DNA from: Pirellulales bacterium
GTDB taxonomy: Bacteria; Planctomycetota; Planctomycetia; Pirellulales; PALSA-1355
Direction: 5' to 3'
DNA length: 64,000 nucleotides
Assembly: GCA_022844125.1 (NCBI GenBank)
Contig: JALHMI010000002.1
Coordinates: forward strand, 310,001 to 374,000
Of the stretch, positions 55,530 to 63,291 are shown one piece after another. Below the pieces are notes generated by a model, which was given only the letters and a program-made list of their open reading frames with translations, was not told the origin of the DNA and did no database searches. Position numbers and translations under genes: made by a program. Numbering within the stretch: the first letter of the stretch is position 1; each line of letters begins with the position of its first letter.

Positions 55530-56099
55530 ATGGCAAGCAAGTCTTCCGGCAAGATGGCAACGATGCTCGTGGGCCTGGCCCTGGCAACCGCCAGTGGGTG
55601 CGGGGGAGTGGCCGGTCCGAACCTGGGCGTGTTCGGCGTGCCGATTCCGGTGAGCCCCTACTTCATGGACAAGAAAGAGGACGAGTGGTGGATGAAGGAA
55701 CGCTATGAGCGGGTCCCCATCCTCGGTCCCTTGACGCAGGGCGGACCCGTGCAGGCACTCGATCCCCCCAGCGATGATGAGGTGATGCGAGCCCTGGAAC
55801 GGGCCCATCCGGTCGAAGGTGGTTTGCCGATGATGCACGAAGTGCAGCGTAACAACGTGCGAATCATCAAGGAGAAGATCGCCGACTACATCGATCCGCC
55901 ACGATTTTATCCGCTGATCGGTCCGGCTCAGCAGCACCACGCTCACTATAAGTGCACGGTTTACTACACCGAAGTCACGCGAGTCGGCTGGCCGCTGCCG
56001 TATACCACTCGCAATGAAGACGCTCGCGAAGTTATCTATGTCGACCACAACCACTTCCACATGGTTGGCAACGTGGAAACCGGCTCGGTCGACTACTAA
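55530..56099 (+). CDS. Exported lipoprotein-like protein, unknown function
   Basis: A 189-aa protein from ATG 55530 with TTGAAGGAAAC upstream. The N terminus has a hydrophobic segment ending in a lipobox-like ATASGCGG, so Cys about position 25 may be lipidated. The mature part contains a conserved-looking DKKEDEWWMKERYERVPILGP, a helix with PSDDEVMRALERAHP, a His-rich AQQHHAHYKCTVYY and a C-terminal YVDHNHFHMVG. His clusters suggest possible metal binding (speculation). No named family. It is framed by terminators on both sides, so it is a single-gene unit. Confidence 0.75.
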   Translation: MASKSSGKMATMLVGLALATASGCGGVAGPNLGVFGVPIPVSPYFMDKKEDEWWMKERYERVPILGPLTQGGPVQALDPPSDDEVMRALERAHPVEGGLPMMHEVQRNNVRIIKEKIADYIDPPRFYPLIGPAQQHHAHYKCTVYYTEVTRVGWPLPYTTRNEDAREVIYVDHNHFHMVGNVETGSVDY

Positions 56100-56140
56100 C
56101 GATCTGCCAGCAAGGCTAGCGAGCTCAACACGAAGAACAG

Positions 56141-56180
56141 AGAGCCCCGATCCTCACACCAGAGGGTCGGGGCTCTTTCT
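56141..56180 (+). terminator. Rho-independent terminator after lipoprotein gene
   Basis: Stem of 15 bp, AGAGCCCCGATCCTC (56141-56155) and GAGGGTCGGGGCTCT (56162-56176) with one G-U pair, loop ACACCA, followed by TTCT. It lies 42 bp past the stop codon. Confidence 0.85.
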
Positions 56181-56261
56181 ATTGCGCGTCGCGAAGTGCG
56201 AGTAAGTTCAGAACCGCCCTTGCAGTTGAACCGTCGCCGCGGCTACGATTCCCGCCGCAAA

Positions 56262-59102
56262 ATGGGGATATTATCCATCTTCGCGGCGAGAGAAATTGTG
56301 ACTCGGTTCATTATTCCAACATTGCTGTTGTTGCTGGCCGGTGTCGTACCGTGTGCGGTCGCGGCCGATCCTGACGCACAGTTCGCGGCAGCCGCCGAAC
56401 AATACCAGCAAGGTCAGTGGCAAGCCGCGGCCGACGGCTTCGCGGCACTTGTCGCGGCCGACCCAAGCTTCGCCCGCGCGGCCGACGCGCACTTCTTTTG
56501 CGGCGAGGCTCTCGTCCAACTGCAAAAGTGGGAGGAAGCCCGACCGCACTTCGACGGCGCGCTAACAGCCGATCCCACCGGCAGGCACGCCAGACAGTGC
56601 CAGTTTCGTAGCGGCGAAGCCGCGTTCATGTTGGGCGACGATCAGTCCGCACTTCCTCAACTAGCTGCGTTCGTGCGCGATCATCCCACCGATGAACTTA
56701 ACTCGTTCGCGCTCGTCTATCTCGGCGATCTCGAATTGCTCGGTGGGCGACCGGCAGCGGCTGAACAGCATTACCAGCGGGCGCTCGCCAACTACCCGAA
56801 TGGCCCGATGGCCGCGGAGACGCACTTTGGTCTCGCACAATGTCATCATCAAGCGCGGCGGTTGCCACAGGCGCGGGACGCCTACCGGCAGGCGGTCGGA
56901 CTCGGTGGCGACGTGGCCGAACCGGCACTCGTGCAACTCGGCCTTGTCGAGAACTCGCTGGGAAACTTTGCCGCGGCGCAGCAGGCCTCGGAACAGCTGC
57001 TGGCCAACTATCCCCAAAGCGAGTTCCGCGATCGCGCACAGTTGGGTCGCGGCTATGCCCTCTACAAGCAAGGTCAACTTCCCGAGGCAATCGCGTCGTT
57101 CACCGAACTGGTCGCGCGACCGGGCGTCGAGATCGATGCAGCCTACCTGCTGGGACTCGCCCAGTCCGCGACCGGCGATTGGACCGCCGCCGCGGAAACT
57201 CTGAAAGGCATTCAGCTCGACGACTCGCATGCGCTGGCCGCGGCCGTCGCCTATCACTCGGGCGACGCCTTGCTCCGTACAGGAAAGCTCGACGAAGCCG
57301 CGGCAGCCTTCGATCGTGTCGTTCAGCAACATGGCGCCTCGGCATGGGCCGACGACAGCCTGATGGGCAAAGCTCGCGTCGCAATCGAGCAAAAAGACGC
57401 CGCCACCAGCCTCGAACTCGCGGACGCGCTATTGGCCCAATTTCCGGACAGTCCGCTGGCGCAGCAGGCCCGCCTGGCAAAGGGCCAGGCTCTGGCCGCG
57501 CTTGAAAAACCTGATGAAGCGATCGCCGTTCTCGAACCACTTTTGAACGACACGGCCGCGGGCCAACAAGCCACAGAGCTGCGTGATCGAGCGCAGTCAA
57601 TCGTGGCCCTTGGCCAAGCCAAGCTCGGCGAGTTTGACGAGGCCCGGAAGGCCGTCGAAGAGCTGGCGCAAGACCCGGCCGCCTCGCAGTTGGCCGACGA
57701 ACTCAAGCTGCGTGTCGGCGAGATGGCGCAAGCGGCTGGGAAGTCCGACGTGGCGAACGACCTGTTGGCCGGCGTCTCGGAAAGCTCGACCCAACTGGCC
57801 GACCGGGCGAAACAAGGTCTTGGCTGGAACCACTTCGAAGCCGGGCGCTGGGAAGAAGCGGCCGCGGCCTTCGACGAAGTGCTGAAGAGCGGCGTAACCG
57901 GGCCAGCAGCCGCGGAAGCCTCGCTGCTCAAAGCTCGCGCGCTCGAACACTTGCAAAAAGCCGATGACGCCCTGGCGATGTACCAAGAGGTCGCCGAGAA
58001 ATACGCCGACACGCCGCGTGCAGCCGAGGCGCTCCATCGCGCGGCCCATCTACTCGAAGGCCAAGGCGCTGCGGACCAGGCGACCTCGCTCTACGCGCAA
58101 CTTCTCGAAAAGTTCCCGGACTATGCGGCCCTGGATGAAGTCCTGTTTCGCGAGGCCTGGCTATCGCGCGACAAGGATCCCAAGTTTGCCAGCCAGCTGC
58201 TCGAGCGAATTCACGCAGAATATGCCACGAGCCGCGTCGCGCCCGAGGCGACACTGCAGCTTTCGGAGTTGCTCGTCGGTGAAGGACAACTCGACCGCGC
58301 CGCCGAGCTTCTGCGCGAGGTGACCAGGCCGGATGCACCTGCGGAAGTTCGGCCGCGGGCGTTGTACCTGGAGGGTCAGCTTGAGCTGGCGCGGCACAAC
58401 CTTGATGGCGCACTCAGGCCGCTCGAGCAGCTCTTGCGAGAGCATCCCGAGAGCGCCGAGGCCTTGGCCGCGGAATATCTGCGCGGCGAAGTCGCCTTTC
58501 GAAAGGGCGACTATCAACAGGCCGTAACACTGCTGTCGCGGGTCGGCGAAAAGGCCCGAGGTCGAACCGACGCCTGGCTGCCAACGGCGGAGCTGCGCAG
58601 GGCGCAAGCCTTGGCGCAATCAAAACAGTGGGCCGAGGCAGCCGAGGCAGCCAAGAGTATTGCCGGCCAGTTCCCCGACTTCACCGAGCAATACGAGGCA
58701 GACTATCTGGTAGGCCGCGCGGCTGCCGCTCAGGCAGAGTTTGACGAAGCGCGAAACTGGTACGCCAAGACAATTGCCGCACCGGCGGCCGCGGGCACCG
58801 AAACGGCCGCCATGGCCCAGTGGATGACAGGCGAAAGCTATTTCCACCAGCAACAATATGCCTCCGCGCTCGACGAATACCTGAAAGTAGGGAGCGAGCA
58901 CGCCCGATGGCACGCCGCGGCCCTGCTGCAAGCCGCCAAGTCGCATGAAGCGCTGGGCCGCTGGCAAGACGCCGCCGCCGCCTATGGCGAGCTCACCCAG
59001 CAGTATCCGGATAGCCCGCTGGCGGCCGAAGCCTCGCAGCGGCTTACGGCGGCGCGGGCTCGTGCGGCGGCGCCTCCGAATCCGCCCAGCACGCAGCAAT
59101 AA
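56262..59102 (+). CDS. Exported TPR protein preceding ExbB/ExbD
   Basis: A 946-aa protein with signal peptide (IVTRFIIPTLLLLLAGVVPC, cleavage near AVAA). The mature chain is a long array of tetratricopeptide repeats of about 34-37 residues with phrases such as YQQGQWQAAADGFAALVAADP, KLDEAAAAFDRVVQQHG and GRWEEAAAAFDEVLKSG, more than fifteen by eye. It resembles the YbgF/CpoB and other periplasmic TPR proteins that accompany Tol/Ton energy systems. The start could be ATG 56262 or GTG 56298; neither has a strong Shine-Dalgarno. It is first in the run TPR, exbB, exbD, toroid protein. Confidence 0.85.
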   Translation: MGILSIFAAREIVTRFIIPTLLLLLAGVVPCAVAADPDAQFAAAAEQYQQGQWQAAADGFAALVAADPSFARAADAHFFCGEALVQLQKWEEARPHFDGALTADPTGRHARQCQFRSGEAAFMLGDDQSALPQLAAFVRDHPTDELNSFALVYLGDLELLGGRPAAAEQHYQRALANYPNGPMAAETHFGLAQCHHQARRLPQARDAYRQAVGLGGDVAEPALVQLGLVENSLGNFAAAQQASEQLLANYPQSEFRDRAQLGRGYALYKQGQLPEAIASFTELVARPGVEIDAAYLLGLAQSATGDWTAAAETLKGIQLDDSHALAAAVAYHSGDALLRTGKLDEAAAAFDRVVQQHGASAWADDSLMGKARVAIEQKDAATSLELADALLAQFPDSPLAQQARLAKGQALAALEKPDEAIAVLEPLLNDTAAGQQATELRDRAQSIVALGQAKLGEFDEARKAVEELAQDPAASQLADELKLRVGEMAQAAGKSDVANDLLAGVSESSTQLADRAKQGLGWNHFEAGRWEEAAAAFDEVLKSGVTGPAAAEASLLKARALEHLQKADDALAMYQEVAEKYADTPRAAEALHRAAHLLEGQGAADQATSLYAQLLEKFPDYAALDEVLFREAWLSRDKDPKFASQLLERIHAEYATSRVAPEATLQLSELLVGEGQLDRAAELLREVTRPDAPAEVRPRALYLEGQLELARHNLDGALRPLEQLLREHPESAEALAAEYLRGEVAFRKGDYQQAVTLLSRVGEKARGRTDAWLPTAELRRAQALAQSKQWAEAAEAAKSIAGQFPDFTEQYEADYLVGRAAAAQAEFDEARNWYAKTIAAPAAAGTETAAMAQWMTGESYFHQQQYASALDEYLKVGSEHARWHAAALLQAAKSHEALGRWQDAAAAYGELTQQYPDSPLAAEASQRLTAARARAAAPPNPPSTQQ

Positions 59103-59126
59103 GCAGTTAACCGAATTTTTCGAGGC

Positions 59127-59969
59127 ATGGATGCTATGAGTTCCCTCCGATCGATCCGCTATTGGGGACTGCGAATCGCAGCGATCGTCGCACTTCTCGC
59201 CGTAGTTCGCGGAGCATCCTGGGCGCAGGATGCGGTGCCCGCTGAGCCAACCGCCGCAGCTACGGACAATGCTGGCATTGGCACGGTGACTTCCCAGAAA
59301 AGTCTGTTCCAGATCATGCAGAGTGGCGGGGTGATGATGATCCCGCTGCTCGTGTGCTCGTTCATAACGCTCGTATTCCTGTTCGAACGCGCGGTGAGCC
59401 TCCGCAACGGCAGGATCATTCCCCGACCCTACGTGAAGCGATTTTTGCACCAGGTGCGCGAGGGGAAACTTGACCGCGACGGAGCCGTGGCCCTGTGCGG
59501 CGAAAGCAACAGTCCGATTGCCGAAGTGTTCGAAGCCGTGGCCAAAAAATGGGGCCGCCCCTCGGTCGAGATCGAACAAACGATCATCGATGCCGAAGAT
59601 CGCATCACGCCTGACCTGCGCAAGTACACGCGGCTCTTCAGCGCCGTCGTGACCATCAGCCCTCTCTTGGGGCTCTTGGGAACGGTGATCGGCATGATCC
59701 GGCTCTTCGACGCGATCTCCGGAGCCGACGCGATGGGTCGCACCGAGCTGCTGGCCGCTGGGATCAGCGAGGCGCTACTCACCACCGCGGCCGGGCTGTT
59801 GCTGGCGATACCCGCGCTCTGCATCCACCTGTACTTCATTGGCCGAATCGAGCGGCTGCTGATGACGATCGATGACCTGTCCCAGGAGTTGGCCGGCATG
59901 ATCTCGGCCGAAGCGCTTGCCGACGACCGGCGCGGGCGCACAAAGTCTCGTCCCACAACCGCGGCATAG
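59127..59969 (+). CDS. exbB: MotA/TolQ/ExbB proton-channel protein
   Basis: A 280-aa ExbB-type protein. It has an N-terminal signal-like helix and a linker (about residues 10-65), not found in E. coli ExbB but common in planctomycete members. Then come the three channel helices: GGVMMIPLLVCSFITLVFLFERA, LFSAVVTISPLLGLLGTVIGMIRLFDAI, and GISEALLTTAAGLLLAIPALCIHLYF, with the conserved GTV and TTAAGL motifs. It forms the proton channel with ExbD. It is 24 bp downstream of the TPR gene and 63 bp upstream of exbD. Confidence 0.93.
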   Translation: MDAMSSLRSIRYWGLRIAAIVALLAVVRGASWAQDAVPAEPTAAATDNAGIGTVTSQKSLFQIMQSGGVMMIPLLVCSFITLVFLFERAVSLRNGRIIPRPYVKRFLHQVREGKLDRDGAVALCGESNSPIAEVFEAVAKKWGRPSVEIEQTIIDAEDRITPDLRKYTRLFSAVVTISPLLGLLGTVIGMIRLFDAISGADAMGRTELLAAGISEALLTTAAGLLLAIPALCIHLYFIGRIERLLMTIDDLSQELAGMISAEALADDRRGRTKSRPTTAA

Positions 59970-60032
59970 GACGCGCGCCGTTTCCACGCCCCCCTACTCT
60001 TGTTCCAGTGGCGATTGCCCGCGAGAACGACC

Positions 60033-60464
60033 ATGGCCCTTCGCACGCACGTCGAAGAGATTCCGCAGCTCAACCTGACGTCAATGATCGACGTGCTGTT
60101 CCTGCTGATCATCTTCTTCGTAGTTGGCACCGAGTTCATCAAGGCCGAACGGCAGATCGAGCTGCAATTGCCGCAGGTTTCCAAGAACGAAGCACTTTCC
60201 GCCGCGCCCGAGAAGAAAGTGATCAACATCTATCGCGATGGGCAGATCACTTACGAGCGGCAGGAAGTCAGCCTCGAACAACTTCAGGCACAACTCAAAA
60301 CCGCGCGCGAAAAGTATCTCGGCCTGGGCGTTCTCGTACGAGGCGATGCCTCGGTCCCCTTCGAGCGCGTGGCCAACGTTCTCAGCACGTGCAAGCAAGC
60401 GGGCATCCAGGATCTGGCCATCTCCGTCGAACTCGCGCAAACGGCCAAGCATGCAGTTCGTTAG
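60033..60464 (+). CDS. exbD: ExbD/TolR biopolymer transport protein
   Basis: A 143-aa protein with a short cytoplasmic N terminus, one transmembrane helix with the essential Asp20 (SMIDVLFLLIIFFVVGTEF), and a periplasmic domain with the ExbD pattern INIYRDGQITYERQEVSLEQL and LVRGDASVPFERVANVLSTCKQAGIQDLAISVE. It pairs with ExbB to use the proton gradient. ATG 60033 (MALRTHVEEIPQLNLT) is the usual family start. The last 14 bp overlap the start of the toroid protein gene, indicating coupled translation. Confidence 0.93.
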   Translation: MALRTHVEEIPQLNLTSMIDVLFLLIIFFVVGTEFIKAERQIELQLPQVSKNEALSAAPEKKVINIYRDGQITYERQEVSLEQLQAQLKTAREKYLGLGVLVRGDASVPFERVANVLSTCKQAGIQDLAISVELAQTAKHAVR

Positions 60465-62262
60465 CTCCCTACTCCCCGACGGCTGGCACGATCCGCAGCT
60501 CGCAAGATGGGCGGTGTGGGGCGGTCTCGGCGTGCTCACGCTGGCACTGTTGGTGCTGATTGGCACTCGCTGGGGCCAAAAGCCACTCGGCAAGTGCATC
60601 GCCCTGTCGCTGCTCGCGCACGTCCTACTGGCAATCTACATCTCGACGGTCAACATCGTGAGCGGGCCGCCGGAAGGGCGCAAGAGCGACGGTGTCCAGG
60701 TCACGTTCGAAGATGGCACGCTGCTCGTCGAGTCTGACTCGGCAGCGGCTGAGCAGGCAGAGAGTCCTGAGCAGAACTGGGACGCCATCCAGGGCGACCA
60801 GGCGCCTAAGCTCACGGCCCCCAAGCTGGATGCCTCGTCCGATCCACCGCCGCTGGTTCCCTTGGCGGAGCCCGAGCGAGATCCCTCGCTCGTCGAAGCC
60901 GCGCCGCCCCTGGCGGCCCTGCCGGATCTGCCGCGTACGGAAGAGGCCCCGCCGCAACTGATCGCCAAGAACGAGCCGATCGTGCGACCGGTAACCAGCC
61001 GCGCCGAGGCGAGTAAGCTTCCCGAGGGGCATACGAGCGAAGCCCCGCTGGTTCCACCGCCTGAGCGACCGCCGGTGAAAGAGTCCTCAGGCGCGACCGT
61101 CCAGAAACCTGACAACCCTCCTGCCACCGGCGAACTCGCCGGCGCAGCGGCAGGGGTGGCCGCGGCAGCGCTTCCCAAGGTACTCGAAGGCCGTGCAGGC
61201 AATCACTTGGCCGGCGGCCGAGCTCACGGAGCGACGGCCGAGTCCGAAGCCGCGGTGCAGGCAGCCCTGCGCTGGCTCGCCGCAAACCAAAGCCCGAATG
61301 GCCGCTGGGATCCCCGTCGCTTGGACGCCGGAATTGGCCTGGCCGCCGACGGAGAGGAACGCCAATTCGCCGGAGCGCACGCTGACACCGGGCTGACCGG
61401 TCTCGCGCTGCTCTCGTTTCTGGCCTCGGGGCACACACACCTTTCAGGCGAGTATCGCGACAACGTCCGCCGCGGGCTGGAGTTTCTGCTCGCCTCGCAG
61501 GACGCCTCCGGCAGCATCGGAGCGACGAACAACATCTACGAGCGAATGTATTGCCACGCGATGGCCACGTGCGCTCTGAGCGAAGCGTATGCGATGACGC
61601 GCGACAGGCGGATCCTGCCGGGCTTGCAGGCCGCGATCAACTTCACGATCCGCACGCAGGACCGCGCCAGCGGCAGTTGGCGCTATCTTCTCGGCCAATC
61701 CGGCGACACCAGCCAGCTCGGTTGGCACGTGATGTCGCTCAAGAGTGCCGAACTAGGTGGGCTGCCCATGCCGCCGGAAACCCGCGCGGGCATGCTGCGA
61801 TTCCTCGGGACCGTGTCTTCCGGTCGCAGCGGCGGCTTAGCGTGCTATCAGCCGGCGCGTCCGCTTCCCACCCGCTCGATGACGGCCGAGGCGCTCGCCT
61901 GCCGGAAGTTTTTGGGCGTTTCCACTTCGCCGGACCTTGTGCAGGAAGCAAGTAACTACATCCTGCAAGAACCGCCCGGCGTCGGCATGACGAACCACTA
62001 CTACTGGTACTACGCCACGCTCGCACTGCACCAGACACAAGGCGAAGCCTGGCGGCGCTGGAACGAAGCCCTGCAGACGAAGCTCTTGGCCACGCAGCGG
62101 CACGACGGCTCCTGGGCCGGCAGCTGGGATCCCGACCCGGTTTGGGGACGCTGCGGTGGCCGGGTCTACAGCACCTCGCTGTGCACGCTGTGCCTGGAGG
62201 TGTACTACCGCTACCTGCCGCTATACGAGACGGCGAGCATCGAGGGCGGACCGATTCGGTAG
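60451..62262 (+). CDS. Membrane protein with Pro-rich linker and squalene-cyclase-like toroid (TonB position)
   Basis: A 603-aa protein. Two hydrophobic segments (about 19-39 and 49-67, the latter ALSLLAHVLLAIYIST) are followed by a Pro/Glu/Ala-rich linker (about 100-235) and a C-terminal domain (about 260-590) with QW-type repeats of the alpha/alpha toroid: AANQSPNGRWDPR, LASQDASGSIG, RTQDRASGSWRY and ATQRHDGSWAGSWDP. No DxDD cyclase motif is seen. The order membrane segment, Pro-rich linker, globular domain next to exbBD recalls TonB or TolA, but the TonB C-terminal domain is absent. ATG 60451 overlaps exbD by 14 bp. Confidence 0.85.
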   Translation: MQFVSSLLPDGWHDPQLARWAVWGGLGVLTLALLVLIGTRWGQKPLGKCIALSLLAHVLLAIYISTVNIVSGPPEGRKSDGVQVTFEDGTLLVESDSAAAEQAESPEQNWDAIQGDQAPKLTAPKLDASSDPPPLVPLAEPERDPSLVEAAPPLAALPDLPRTEEAPPQLIAKNEPIVRPVTSRAEASKLPEGHTSEAPLVPPPERPPVKESSGATVQKPDNPPATGELAGAAAGVAAAALPKVLEGRAGNHLAGGRAHGATAESEAAVQAALRWLAANQSPNGRWDPRRLDAGIGLAADGEERQFAGAHADTGLTGLALLSFLASGHTHLSGEYRDNVRRGLEFLLASQDASGSIGATNNIYERMYCHAMATCALSEAYAMTRDRRILPGLQAAINFTIRTQDRASGSWRYLLGQSGDTSQLGWHVMSLKSAELGGLPMPPETRAGMLRFLGTVSSGRSGGLACYQPARPLPTRSMTAEALACRKFLGVSTSPDLVQEASNYILQEPPGVGMTNHYYWYYATLALHQTQGEAWRRWNEALQTKLLATQRHDGSWAGSWDPDPVWGRCGGRVYSTSLCTLCLEVYYRYLPLYETASIEGGPIR

Positions 62263-62380
62263 CTGTGCCCCGGCGCTTGCCCGGGCGGCCGAGTCGTTTC
62301 GGAAACTACCGGTCTAATCGTTGCAGATTCCCTGTTCGAACGCCCCTTCAGTGAGGGAGCGGCTGACCGTTCACGGCGGT

Positions 62381-62408
62381 TTGACACGGGCTTTCTGGCC
62401 AGTAAAAT
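62381..62408 (+). promoter_or_regulatory. Promoter of tatA pair (TTGACA-N16-TAAAAT)
   Basis: Perfect -35 (62381-62386) and 5/6 -10 (62403-62408) with 16 bp spacing, about 120 bp before ATG 62530. It separates the tat genes from the exbBD operon. Confidence 0.78.
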
Positions 62409-62529
62409 TGAAGGTACGGTTGATTCACCGCATCTGCGTCCGGACGCTGCGCTGAAACGACACGAAGCTTCCAGCCGTATAATCCTTCTGGCTTCGGTCC
62501 TTCCCACCCCACACATGCAGGGCGCTACT

Positions 62530-62745
62530 ATGTTCGGAATTGGAAACGCGGCCCCCCAACTGTTCGCCTTCCTGGGCGGTATCGGCACGACCGAACTGCT
62601 CATCATTGGCTTCATCATCCTGATTCTGTTCGGCAGCCGGCTACCCAGCGTCATGCGTTCGCTGGGTCAGGGTGTCACCGAATTCAAGAAGGGTGTGCAA
62701 GGCATCGAAGACGAAAAGGACGAGCGGACCAGCGAGAAGGTCTAG
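62530..62745 (+). CDS. tatA: Twin-arginine translocase TatA-type protein
   Basis: A 71-aa protein of the Tat pore. It has a longer N-terminal lead (MFGIGNAAPQLFAFLGGIG) than E. coli TatA, then the helix GTTELLIIGFIILILFG, the hinge SRLPSVMRSLGQGVTEFKKGVQGIE with the conserved FG...LP...LG...FKKG pattern, and a short acidic tail. ATG 62530 is chosen; an ATG five codons earlier is possible. A second TatA-type gene follows after 97 bp. The Tat-signal esterase at 45908 is one probable client. Confidence 0.92.
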   Translation: MFGIGNAAPQLFAFLGGIGTTELLIIGFIILILFGSRLPSVMRSLGQGVTEFKKGVQGIEDEKDERTSEKV

Positions 62746-62842
62746 CGAGCAACCCTGGTAATCGCCCGACCAGTTGGCCGATGGATGCTGTCGGCCTGGG
62801 ATAGTTCTCAGTCAAGTTCAGAGAAGCGTGGGAGAAAGTGCC

Positions 62843-63139
62843 ATGCCATTCGGAATCGGTCCGGCAGAGATGATGATCCTGCTGGTAATCGGCGTGCTGC
62901 TGTTCGGTAAGAATCTACCCACCGTCGGCAAGCAGCTCGGCCGCAGCCTGATGGAATTCAAAAAGGGCCTCAGCGACATTCAGAGCGAGGTTAATGCCGC
63001 GGCCTACAGCGACCCCGTCAAACCGAGCAAGCCACAGCGCTACGCGGCCGAAGAGTACGACGAACCCACGGCCCCCAAGTTCGAACCGCCGACGCAGGCC
63101 CCCACCGAAACCACCGCCACGCCTTCCAGCACGGCCTGA
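62843..63139 (+). CDS. tatA: Second TatA/B-type translocase protein
   Basis: A 98-aa protein with MPFGIGPAEMMILLVIGVLLFGKNLPTVGKQL at its start, followed by LGRSLMEFKKGLSDIQSEVN and a polar Pro/Thr/Glu-rich tail of about 45 residues. The FG-x-LP-x-GKxLG-x-FKKG signature is of TatA type; the longer tail is closer to TatB in length but lacks an extended amphipathic helix, so the role as A or B is open. Shine-Dalgarno GGGAGAAAG is well placed. tatC is not in the window. Confidence 0.9.
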   Translation: MPFGIGPAEMMILLVIGVLLFGKNLPTVGKQLGRSLMEFKKGLSDIQSEVNAAAYSDPVKPSKPQRYAAEEYDEPTAPKFEPPTQAPTETTATPSSTA

Positions 63140-63291
63140 GCTTCAAACTCTGCCGCCCGCGCGATAAGATCGTGCGACTGGGATGATTCGGGCCCTGCTT
63201 TCTGCTGGAGATCGGTTCTCCGTCGCAGATCTTTCATCTCAATCGGTGCGGCATACGCCGCGTTCGGGCCGCAAGGAATGCGGGAATCGCA

